DNA of 22,235 nt from an uncultured Bacteroides sp. (GTDB taxonomy: Bacteria; Bacteroidota; Bacteroidia; Bacteroidales; Bacteroidaceae): contig CAUEFX010000071.1 of assembly GCA_958477465.1 (NCBI GenBank), positions 1-22,235 on the forward strand, in the 5' to 3' direction. The notes beneath the pieces are model-generated. The model saw only the letters and a list, made by a program, of their open reading frames with translations, was not told where the DNA came from and did no database searches. Made by a program: the position numbers and the translations under genes. Positions 6,348 through 15,400 of the stretch are shown here, in pieces (within the stretch, counting starts at the first letter, position 1; every line of letters starts with the position of its first letter).

Positions 6348-8840
6348 CTATTTTACCACAATTTCAGTTTGTATATCCTTAAGCCAGGGAGATGTGAATT
6401 TTACTTTCACTATTCCTTCTGCTCCGGAAGCCTGTAGATATGCCAGCAACCGTCCATGAAACACACGCTGAATATGATCTGTGTAATCTCCCATATCAGA
6501 GTTATCACTCGCTTCCAGTCCCAAAAGCCGTGCCGGCCCAACTATATGGCAAGTTATTTCATCATCTGAAATCATCACCGGAATACCCTCTTTATCTACC
6601 ACCTCTAAACTTATCTGAGCCAGTCCCTTATCTTTTGATATAACATGATCCTGACGCACGATTCTCAATGCATAAGGTCGTCCCGAAGAGTGTATCGCAT
6701 GTCGTGTGACTTCATTGCCATTGACATCCAGCCCTATCACTTCCAATTTGCCGGACTCAAAAGGGATATCCCAATAGATGATTCCCGTATTATCATCATA
6801 ATCTTTTGTTTGACCGACAATTTTATTATTTAATTCCAATCGTGCTTTTGCAGCATTCGTGTAGCAAACCACACGAACAGACTGTCCGACAGTATAATTC
6901 CAGATGGGCCATGCATCCATAGAAGGTATCTTCTCGATAGAACCGCTTCCGCTATTCGATGCCTCCAACTCAGACCAGACATCCTGCATCAAGTCCCCAC
7001 TTCTCATTCCCGGAGTGGGATAAGTTCCAATATAAGCCATCGGTTTTGTCGACCAAAGCGCCTGACGAAAGTAACCACGCGGTTTGATCTCTCCACTAAA
7101 GTCCAAAAGCCCTGAATAAAATCCTCGTGAAGGCCATCTGCCGGATTCTCCCAAATAGTCGATACCAGTCCATAGAAATTGACCAAATATGTGTTCTTTA
7201 TCCCTCACAGCTCTCCATGCTTCCATGTCATGCCGGTTTTCACTCCCATAAATTACACGATCGGGATATTTTAAATGATCCAAATCATATCGGTTTTCTG
7301 TATAGTTATATCCGGCAATATCCAAGACACCGGGATATTCCGTTTCGTTAGACATTGCTACTCCGGCCAATCCTGCAGTAACAGGACGGGAAATATCATA
7401 CAGCTTTACTACTTTTACAAGCTTTTTCGCTATATTCCCAAGACGCGTCGCGTCGGGTGCATTTTTTTTATAACCACCATATATAGGCTGAGTAAAACCT
7501 CCATCTCCATCAAGTATGGGATGTGAATAAGGATCATTCGGATAATCAACCTCATTTCCTATACTCCATGCGAATACAGATACATGATTTCTGTCACGTT
7601 GTACCATATCAGCAAGATCTCTCTCACCCCATTCCCGAAAGGAATCGTATGAACCTTGAAATTTGGGAATACCTACATTCCAGCCTTCTATCCACTTACG
7701 TTTAGGAAACTCCCATTCGTCATAGGCCTCATTCAAAACCAAAAGTCCCAACTCATCACACAAATCGTATAAATCGGGAGCTTGAGGATTATGGCTTGTA
7801 CGAATGGCGTTACAACCGATCTCTTTCAGATTCAGCAGTCTCTTCCTCCAAACGTCCCGTGGAACTGCCGTTCCTAAAGTTCCGGCATCATGATGAATGC
7901 ACACTCCTTTCATTTTCATCCAGTTGCCATTGAGTGCAAATCCTCTGTCAGGGTCAAAAGTGAAAGATCGTAAACCGGTTTTTATCACTGTCTCGCCAAT
8001 GATTCCTCCATTTTTGGAAACAGTGGTTTTCAACTGATAAAGATTGGGATGGTCAATATCCCAAAGTTGAGGAGCATTTACTTTTAAATCAGCCCAAATC
8101 TTTTCACTCAGACCGGATTGTATGAATAATTTTCCAGATTTCTTCGCCACCGTATTTCCATCCGTATCAATCAATTCATTGTTTACGATTACATTAGAGT
8201 TAACATCCGACCCGTTCACTACTTCCACCTCGACATGAAGAACAGCCTGTTTTTTTGTTACCGACTTCGAATAAGCATAGACTCCCCATTTAGCAATATG
8301 AACAGGATTGGCCTCCACCAAATAAACATTCCGGTAAATACCAGATCCGGTGTACCAGCGAGAATCAGCCTGCCGGCTATGATCTACCCTGACTGCAAGC
8401 ACGTTATCCGCATCATACTTTACATAAGGGGTAATATCATACATAAAAGAAATATAACCATTCGGGCGTTTTCCCAATAAGTGCCCATTAATGTAGACCT
8501 CACTCCTATTGTACACACCTTCAAAATACACATAAAGCTTTTTACCTTTTAACTCATCTGTTATCTTTAGTTTTTTCTTATACCAACCGATTCCTCCGGG
8601 AAGATATCCCATACAACTGGCTAATGTAGGACTTAAACGCCCCCGCACACTCCAATCATGCGGCAAGTCAACTTTTAACCAATTCTGATTGGTGTCAGGA
8701 AGTTCCGGAGAATCATTTAAGATGAACTGCCAATCGTCCGTTATTAATTCTTTTTTTCCAAACATCGGATCGGCAAATAGATCATCGGATAGAAATATTG
8801 ATAGAACCATCAATATCAATGCACTTAATTTTCTTTTCAT
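6348..8840 (-). CDS. GH2 family glycoside hydrolase, beta-galactosidase-like, secreted
   Basis: An 830-residue enzyme with a signal peptide (MKRKLSALILMVLSIFLSDDLFA, cleavage near 23). Domains in order: GH2 sugar-binding beta sandwich (about 30-180), Ig-like domain (about 185-295), TIM barrel (about 300-600), then Bacteroidetes-type C-terminal sandwiches (DUF4982-like 610-715, C5-like 725-830). The acid/base is E430 in WSIGNEVDY. The nucleophile is probably E534 in YGSENRHD. The motifs PHDW (60-63) and IRTSHNPQ (346-353) are typical of GH2. It acts in the periplasm or at the outer membrane on terminal beta-galactosides; related GH2 enzymes act on beta-glucuronides or beta-mannosides, so the substrate is not certain. 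It is the second gene of an operon, 56 bp after the GH30-like gene, and its job is probably to finish oligosaccharides released by that enzyme. Confidence 0.9.
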   Translation of the reverse strand: MKRKLSALILMVLSIFLSDDLFADPMFGKKELITDDWQFILNDSPELPDTNQNWLKVDLPHDWSVRGRLSPTLASCMGYLPGGIGWYKKKLKITDELKGKKLYVYFEGVYNRSEVYINGHLLGKRPNGYISFMYDITPYVKYDADNVLAVRVDHSRQADSRWYTGSGIYRNVYLVEANPVHIAKWGVYAYSKSVTKKQAVLHVEVEVVNGSDVNSNVIVNNELIDTDGNTVAKKSGKLFIQSGLSEKIWADLKVNAPQLWDIDHPNLYQLKTTVSKNGGIIGETVIKTGLRSFTFDPDRGFALNGNWMKMKGVCIHHDAGTLGTAVPRDVWRKRLLNLKEIGCNAIRTSHNPQAPDLYDLCDELGLLVLNEAYDEWEFPKRKWIEGWNVGIPKFQGSYDSFREWGERDLADMVQRDRNHVSVFAWSIGNEVDYPNDPYSHPILDGDGGFTQPIYGGYKKNAPDATRLGNIAKKLVKVVKLYDISRPVTAGLAGVAMSNETEYPGVLDIAGYNYTENRYDLDHLKYPDRVIYGSENRHDMEAWRAVRDKEHIFGQFLWTGIDYLGESGRWPSRGFYSGLLDFSGEIKPRGYFRQALWSTKPMAYIGTYPTPGMRSGDLMQDVWSELEASNSGSGSIEKIPSMDAWPIWNYTVGQSVRVVCYTNAAKARLELNNKIVGQTKDYDDNTGIIYWDIPFESGKLEVIGLDVNGNEVTRHAIHSSGRPYALRIVRQDHVISKDKGLAQISLEVVDKEGIPVMISDDEITCHIVGPARLLGLEASDNSDMGDYTDHIQRVFHGRLLAYLQASGAEGIVKVKFTSPWLKDIQTEIVVK

Positions 8841-8858
8841 ACCTATTGTTTTTATATC

Positions 8859-8893
8859 TAAAGATGCGGGTTCTTTTTAAAGCCGCATCTTTA
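8859..8893 (-). other. Intercistronic hairpin between GH30-like and GH2 genes
   Basis: TAAAGATGCGG pairs with CCGCATCTTTA over 11 bp around a 13-base loop. The hairpin begins four bases after the GH30-like stop. It is not followed by a T-run on the minus strand, so it looks more like an RNA processing or stability element, or a leaky attenuator, than a terminator. Confidence 0.6.
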
Positions 8894-8896
8894 AAC

Positions 8897-11800
8897 TTAT
8901 TTCTTTATCATCTTTTGTATTCCACAGCCTTTATCAGTCTCTATACTTATTATGTATATACCGGTGGACAATCCCGGTAAAAACAACTTGCACATTTTAT
9001 CATTGATACCTGTCTGCTGATAAACAGCTTTTCCATAAACATCATATACTGTAATGCTTCGTATCGTATTTCTACTGCTGACAGTTGCCTCATCAATGAT
9101 AGGATTGGGATAAATATGGATATATATATCTTCTGCTTCTTCTGTTATTGAAGAAGGAACGGTAGATTCCGAAACAAATGTTACTATAGAAAGAGGAGGC
9201 AAAATAAATGTTTCTCCTTCCTTAATTTTCGGATAAGCTTTCATATCATCATTATCAGAAGTAATATAAGGAGTAAACTCTAACCTGCGATTAACAGACG
9301 CAGGCAGGTTTTCTACTGCTAACTCAATCCTGCTTTGAGTGATCTTTGAATTGGCCGCAACAATAACGACCTGATTGGTTTCTTCATCAATATATGCAGA
9401 ATACATATCATTTCTCAGCGCTGCAATGACGTTCAAATTATCAGAACGATTTACTTCTACCCGCTTCATTCCCGGACGTACAAAACGGGAGTATTGCCCA
9501 AGTGTATAAAGAAGTTTTGTATCGTTGTAAAAACCATCTTTCATATCTTTTGTCGTCATTGTCTCAAGCAATGCAAAGCGGCTTTCTCCCAAATGTTTTC
9601 CTTGGCCGAAAGCAGTCCACCAGTGCCATCCGGTAGCATTACCCACTGATAAATCAACATGCAACATACGGGCAAGAGCTATTGCACACTCTATCTCACG
9701 AAAGTTTCCTACTACTCCGCCGGGATGCCCCCAAGTATAACCACCGTCTAAAAGGCTGTATTCGGACTGAAAATATTCGAGCTTAGCATCTGTCGCCTCC
9801 ATTACTTCCCGAAGATGTACACGGCTATTATACATATCTTCCGGACTACGGTCGCTCCAGTAACTATGTCCGGATGCCACATAAGAAACATTCGGTAACC
9901 CACCTACTTTCATGCCCGGTTCTTCGTCACCCCAGAATTTCGGTATTTGGGCTATCAAGCTACCAATCGCACCGCCTTCTGCAATAGACACTTCCGTTGT
10001 GAGTTTTCTGGAAGCAAATACCCTACTCATACTTTTCGTAACATCTGCAATTTGCAGGTCTGTAGCAGGCGTTCCTTCCTGACCGGCCCATCCATCACCT
10101 CCGGGTCCCCATTGATATTGCGGTTCGTTTATCGGGCTGATATAATCGAAATGAATACCTTCCTTATCAAAATGTTCCACGACATCAGCTGTAAACAATG
10201 CAAAATTATCATATTTGTCGGATGCAAGAATATAATCCCATCCGTTTTCCTGATTGAAAGCATATCCATGTTTAGTAAAATATACGGGAGGAGAATTCAT
10301 GAAACCTACAATATCTTCTACTTCATAATCCAATACAGCCTTCTTGAGAAACCATTGTTGGCCCTTTTGTTTCTCCCAATTATAAGTACCGTCAGAGTTC
10401 ATGAAACATTCAGTACGCTTGCTGGGCCCCGCTATTTTGCTTTCCTCGCCCTGCTCCGCAGACCCCGAACCGATATTAAACCTCCAGCAAGACAATCCGA
10501 TCCCCTTGGGATTTCCTTCGTTATCAAAATCCTTACTGAAAAGTAGTTCTGCAAGCCGATTCTTCTTTTCTTCGGACCAGTACTTACCCAATACTTCGGC
10601 ATCCCAAGCATCGGAAGCACCAAAATTACGTATAGTTTGATGTTTGTGAGCAAAATCAACAGTTATACTTAAGGAAGTAAGATTACTTTTATAATATTCG
10701 TTTATCCCGTCCGGTCTCATTGCATAATTTTCCACTACGAATTCATCATAAAGCCCACCTGCGCTTTTTGAAGCTGTGGTGCTTCCCAAACTCCACTGAT
10801 TCAATCCCAAGCTATAAGTTTCCACCTCTGCATTTGCAATGATTTGTTTGCCATTCTGATAAATTCGCATATTGTTCCGAGCAGTCATGGAATAGAAAAT
10901 ACTTATGGCATTCCATTCATCGGATTCAAGCATTTCCTGACTTACTGTTTCATTCTTTACGCCATTCTTTACCGTTTCCAAGACAAGATAAGCCACATCG
11001 CCATCAGCTTTTATTTTAATACCATAGCTGTTGTCATCGTCTTTTGAAGCCTGATAGATATACTTTCCATCATCGATGGTACCAATCGATTCTTTTTTAT
11101 ACAAGAAGTTTATAGTTGACGCGCCGTCAGGTAAGATATTATCAGAGAAATTCAGTTGGCCCCCTGCAGCTATTTTTACAACCGTCCCTCTTTGACCGTC
11201 ACGAACAAATGAATATTCAAAACCATCCAGCACTATACGCCTGCCTTCTTCATTCAAATTATTATCAAAATGAAAGGTAAGAGGTCCTTCTCCAAGCGGT
11301 TCTGTTATAGCTTCACCTGCATATATCTGAGTAACCTGGCTCTGGCTCAACGGGTAATGATAAATGTTAATATCATCTATCGAACCGGTCGATGGATGTA
11401 ACTCACGGTTCGGATTCATTCCAAAAAACAGATGTGTCAGGTTCATAAGAGGTAAAGAGACAAAAATATTCTTGGTTCCCACTTTCTCACCATCCAGATA
11501 ATAACTCCAAGAAGTTCCGTCTACAACTAAGACAACATGATGCCACGCATTATTCGCATCAATACACGGGCCATACAACGGTTCCCAAACACTCGAATTA
11601 AAAGTTCTGGCATCGCAGACAACACCACTTAACGAATCGTCAAATCCATAGACAGGCATAAAATAAATATTACTGCCGTCAGCGGAATTGTAGAACTCAA
11701 AAATCTGTTTCCAACTAACTTTAGAATCATCCCGTGAACTACGCTTATACCAAAAAGAGAGGGACATTGTGTCTCCAATAACAGGCGCGGGCACCATTAC

Positions 11801-12118
11801 AGCATGTTGACGTTTGTCACCACTAAAATAAAGGACTTTCCCACGGACTATGTCTTCCACAATCCTGGCACCATTTTTCAATTCCAGGCTTGTGTTAGCC
11901 TGTCTGTCGATTACACCTTGTTCAAAGTCATACGAGGCATATAGTTTATAATCTGCATATTTTTGCGCAGATAAACATAGCGGCAAAGTCAAGGCGATAT
12001 ATATAAGCATTACAACTCTTTCAATAGAGAAATCTCTATCGGGTTCCGATACAGAAGAAATGTCTTTTACAAGAGAAACGCCGGTCAGCCTCCCCAATAG
12101 TACTAAACTTCTTTTCAT
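8897..12118 (-). CDS. LamG-LamG-GH30-like hydrolase with C-terminal sorting domain
   Basis: A 1073-residue modular protein. The hydrophobic signal core is MLIYIALTLPLCLSA (37-51), preceded by an unusually long 36-residue extension, so the true start may lie downstream of 12118. Two concanavalin/LamG-like modules follow (about 55-270 and 280-475). A GH30-like barrel and side sandwich (about 485-985) has probable acid/base E665 in SPINEPQYQW and nucleophile E786 in YFQSEYSLL. The last 75 residues (YPNP at 1003, VYDVYGK, LPGLSTGIYIISI, QKMIKK) form a type A C-terminal domain of the type IX secretion system. GH30 members with the GFGASxAW start include endo-beta-1,6-galactanases, so beta-1,6-galactan of arabinogalactan is a possible target; beta-1,6-glucan is another. 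It is the first gene of the operon with the GH2 enzyme and divergent from the HTCS. Confidence 0.88.
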   Translation of the reverse strand: MKRSLVLLGRLTGVSLVKDISSVSEPDRDFSIERVVMLIYIALTLPLCLSAQKYADYKLYASYDFEQGVIDRQANTSLELKNGARIVEDIVRGKVLYFSGDKRQHAVMVPAPVIGDTMSLSFWYKRSSRDDSKVSWKQIFEFYNSADGSNIYFMPVYGFDDSLSGVVCDARTFNSSVWEPLYGPCIDANNAWHHVVLVVDGTSWSYYLDGEKVGTKNIFVSLPLMNLTHLFFGMNPNRELHPSTGSIDDINIYHYPLSQSQVTQIYAGEAITEPLGEGPLTFHFDNNLNEEGRRIVLDGFEYSFVRDGQRGTVVKIAAGGQLNFSDNILPDGASTINFLYKKESIGTIDDGKYIYQASKDDDNSYGIKIKADGDVAYLVLETVKNGVKNETVSQEMLESDEWNAISIFYSMTARNNMRIYQNGKQIIANAEVETYSLGLNQWSLGSTTASKSAGGLYDEFVVENYAMRPDGINEYYKSNLTSLSITVDFAHKHQTIRNFGASDAWDAEVLGKYWSEEKKNRLAELLFSKDFDNEGNPKGIGLSCWRFNIGSGSAEQGEESKIAGPSKRTECFMNSDGTYNWEKQKGQQWFLKKAVLDYEVEDIVGFMNSPPVYFTKHGYAFNQENGWDYILASDKYDNFALFTADVVEHFDKEGIHFDYISPINEPQYQWGPGGDGWAGQEGTPATDLQIADVTKSMSRVFASRKLTTEVSIAEGGAIGSLIAQIPKFWGDEEPGMKVGGLPNVSYVASGHSYWSDRSPEDMYNSRVHLREVMEATDAKLEYFQSEYSLLDGGYTWGHPGGVVGNFREIECAIALARMLHVDLSVGNATGWHWWTAFGQGKHLGESRFALLETMTTKDMKDGFYNDTKLLYTLGQYSRFVRPGMKRVEVNRSDNLNVIAALRNDMYSAYIDEETNQVVIVAANSKITQSRIELAVENLPASVNRRLEFTPYITSDNDDMKAYPKIKEGETFILPPLSIVTFVSESTVPSSITEEAEDIYIHIYPNPIIDEATVSSRNTIRSITVYDVYGKAVYQQTGINDKMCKLFLPGLSTGIYIISIETDKGCGIQKMIKK

Positions 12119-12226
12119 ACATATTAAATTTAGAGTGAAACAATTTATTCAGACAAAGTGTTATGCAAAACAGTTTATCTTAAATCCCCAATTACATGCT
12201 CTTCCCCACCTGCTGTTTTATTATTG

Positions 12227-12255
12227 CAAATCTATGTATTTAACAGTAAAACAAT
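12227..12255 (-). promoter_or_regulatory. Promoter of the GH30-GH2 operon
   Basis: On the minus strand the -7 element TAGATTTG (12234 to 12227) matches TAnnTTTG exactly. An ATTG at 12255-12252 is a possible -33 element with a somewhat short 17-bp spacer. The predicted leader is about 100 nt. The operator array starts 9 bp upstream of this -33 element, the usual position for an activator that touches RNA polymerase. The poor -33 suits a promoter that depends on activation. Confidence 0.6.
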
Positions 12256-12263
12256 AGGCCAAA

Positions 12264-12338
12264 AATCGTGCAATGATAAGCACTAAATCGTGCATATAAA
12301 GCGAATAAATCATTCAAATATAGACAGTGAATCGTGCA
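12264..12338. promoter_or_regulatory. Four phased 22-bp direct repeats, candidate HTCS operator
   Basis: AATCGTGCA occurs at 12264-12272, 12286-12294 and 12330-12338, with a degenerate copy AATCATTCA at 12308-12316. Start-to-start distance is exactly 22 bp throughout, so all copies face the same side of the helix. Spacers are AT-rich, and the first two share AAGC at nearly the same offset, as expected for the two half-contacts of an AraC-type DNA-binding domain. The array lies between the divergent HTCS and GH30 genes. Confidence 0.75.
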
Positions 12339-12376
12339 AAGGAGTCTTTATCTGCAGCGGAATAGAAATTAAATAG

Positions 12377-12384
12377 TATATTTG
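12377..12384 (+). promoter_or_regulatory. -7 element of the HTCS gene
   Basis: TATATTTG matches TAnnTTTG and would place the start site about 40 nt before the ATG at 12434. No convincing -33 is seen, consistent with the low constitutive expression usual for HTCS genes. Confidence 0.5.
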
Positions 12385-12433
12385 ACGGTCAATAATCAAA
12401 GAAGTTAAGTACTTATTTCCAAACACATATCAA

Positions 12434-15400
12434 ATGATGAAAAGCCTGTTGACAAGCATCGTCCTTATTTTCTCCACTTTTTCTCTATATTCTCAGAATT
12501 ATTATGTCAAACAATTGGGAATAGAACAAGGTTTGTCGAATAACAGCGTTGTAAATATCACTCAGGACAAAGACGGTTTTCTGTGGTTTGCCACAGAAGA
12601 AGGGCTCAACAAATTTGACGGAAGCCGATTCATTAACTACTACAAACACACAAACCATATTAGTGGTAATGAACTTAACAGTATTTATGCCGATCCAGCA
12701 GAACCGATTATCTGGATAGCAACCCAACGGGCGGGCATGAATGCATACAATTATGAAAAAAATGAATTAACCGTATTTACCCATGATGACTCCAATCCCA
12801 ATAGCCTCATCACAAACGACGTAACACACATCTCACCAGCAAGCGACGGTAATCTATGGCTCAGTACTTATCATCGGGGAATAGAATACTTCAACAAGAA
12901 GACGGGAAAATTTACTCATTACAATACCATGACTTTGCCCAATTTACCATCCGACAATGTTTGGACGATAGTAGAAGACGGCAATGGGAAAATATACATC
13001 GGCCACGTAGAACACGGAATGAGTGTTGTTTCATTGAAAACCAAACGTGTAAAGAATTTCAAGTATAATCCCGACGATAAAAACGGTATACCCGGAAATC
13101 ATGTTCACTGCATATACAAAGATAGTACTGATAACATCTGGGTAGGAACAGAAAGAGGAGCAGCTTTATTCGATCCGCAAACAGAACAATTCTGTTCCAT
13201 AAACCAAATAGCCAATATTCCCTCAACGTCTACGGTTTTCGATATCCGTCAAATGGATAACAAAAAAATTTGGATAGCCACTGAACTAAACGGTATCTTT
13301 ATCATAGATACCAAGCGACAATTATTCCTCCCGCAACATCAGTTTAATCCGGACCATCTCACAGTGGGAAGCAACAATTATAGTTTATCCAATCCCACGG
13401 CCAGGTGCTTATTTCAAGACTCTTTCAAAAACATTTGGATCGGCACCTATGGAGGCGGCATTAATTTTATAGGCCATACTCCTCCTCTTTTCAATAGTTA
13501 CAGTTATTCTCCCATTAAAGATTACAAAAACAGCCTTAGTAATCGAGTCGTATTGAGTCTATGTACAGACAAAGACAACAAGTTATGGATCGGTACTGAC
13601 GGAGGTGGGATCAATATCTTTGAAAAAGATAACCGAACGGTTATCTATAACGAAAGGAATGGTAAACTGAGCCATAATTCTATTGTAAGCGAATATTGCG
13701 ATTCCCGAAATAATATGTGGATAGGGACTTTCATGGGTGGTGTAGATATCTATGATCGTAACAGAAACAGCTTTTCTCATGTCAACCTTAAAGGAAACTC
13801 CTCCTGTGACGCCCGTTGTTTTTATGAAGACACCCAAAACAACATGTGGATAGGAACCAGTTCGGGTATATTTATTGTTAACACTCAAACTTATGAAAAC
13901 ATAATACATTATACCGCTGAGAACTCTTCTCTTCCAGAAAATGCCATACGCAGCCTCATTCAAGATACCAAAGGAAGAATCTGGGTAGGTACCTTCGGGC
14001 AAGGATTATCCATCCTCACTAACGAAATGGAATTCGTCTGCCACTTCAATGAGCACAACGGCTTCTGTTCCAATAGCATAAATTATATATTCAAAGATTC
14101 TGAGAGTAAAATCTGGATAGCAACAGGTGATGGATTAGTCTGTTTTCCTGCCAATGAGATTCACAAATACAAAGTTTATAACCGGCAAGACGGCATTTAC
14201 AATTCCTATATTCGCGCCATTGCCGAAGATAGTGAGGGTAACATTTGGTTTAGTACCAATGCAGGTATCAGTTGCTATACCACGGCAAACGGACAATTCA
14301 TAAACTACAACTACTTCGATAAAACGCCAATAGGCAATTTTTCCAGTGCAGCCGTAACGAAAGATGAAAATGGTGTCATTTATTTCGGTTCTATAAATGG
14401 TGCCCGCTATTTTGATCCGATTGCCGTATTAAGTAACCGTAAGGTATCTCCTGTTATCATCACCGAGATGAAAATATTCGAAAACCAATCCACACATAAG
14501 GATAATACCACTATAAACTTTTATGGCCAAAGTAATGAAACCATACAACTGACTTACAGACAAAACACTTTTAGTTTGGCATACAGCGTCCTTGATTATT
14601 CTCAAGCTAATTTGGTCGATTACGCATACCGTTTGAAAGGCTTTGATGATTCATGGTACACCGTTGACGAAAATACGGTAATGTTCCACAATATTCCACC
14701 GGGAAAGTATGAATTTCAAGTGAAAACACGGATGCATAATCAGAAGTGGCCTGAAGAGATCAATGTCCTCCCTATTCATATTGCTCCCCCCGTATGGCTG
14801 TCATGGTGGGCGAAAGCGCTTTATTTTATTCTCGCAGGATATGTCATTTTCTATCTTCTTAATCTTTATAAGAAAAAAGTAGATATGCAAAGTTCTTATG
14901 AATTGGAAAAAAAGAATCATGAGCAGGAGCAGGAACTTAACAATGAACGTTTACGCTTTTATACCAATATCACCCATGAATTACGTACCCCGTTAACCCT
15001 AATTCTGGGACCACTGGAAGATTTTCAGGAAGACAAAGAACTGCTTCCACATCAGCGTAAGAAAATATCTATCATACACAACAGTGCTATCCGGCTTTTA
15101 AACCTGATTAATCAGATATTGGAATTCCGTAAAACAGAGACGCAAAATAAAAAACTTTGTGTGAGTAAAGACAATCTGGCAGCACTGGTTACGGAAGTTA
15201 GTCTGAGATATAAAGAGCTGAACCGGAATAAAGGAGTCGAGTTTAACATAACAATTGAGCCTGAGCCGCTTTCACTCTATTTCGACAGAGAAATAGTAAC
15301 TATGATACTTGATAACCTAATTTCCAATGCCACCAAATATACTGAAAAAGGTTATATCAGCATCTCACTCTATACTACCCAAAAAAACGATACGGATTAT

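Noticed and set aside
9947..10546. 199-codon plus-strand frame inside the GH30-like gene
   Set aside because: It lies opposite the catalytic barrel with conserved NEP motif; the product looks random.
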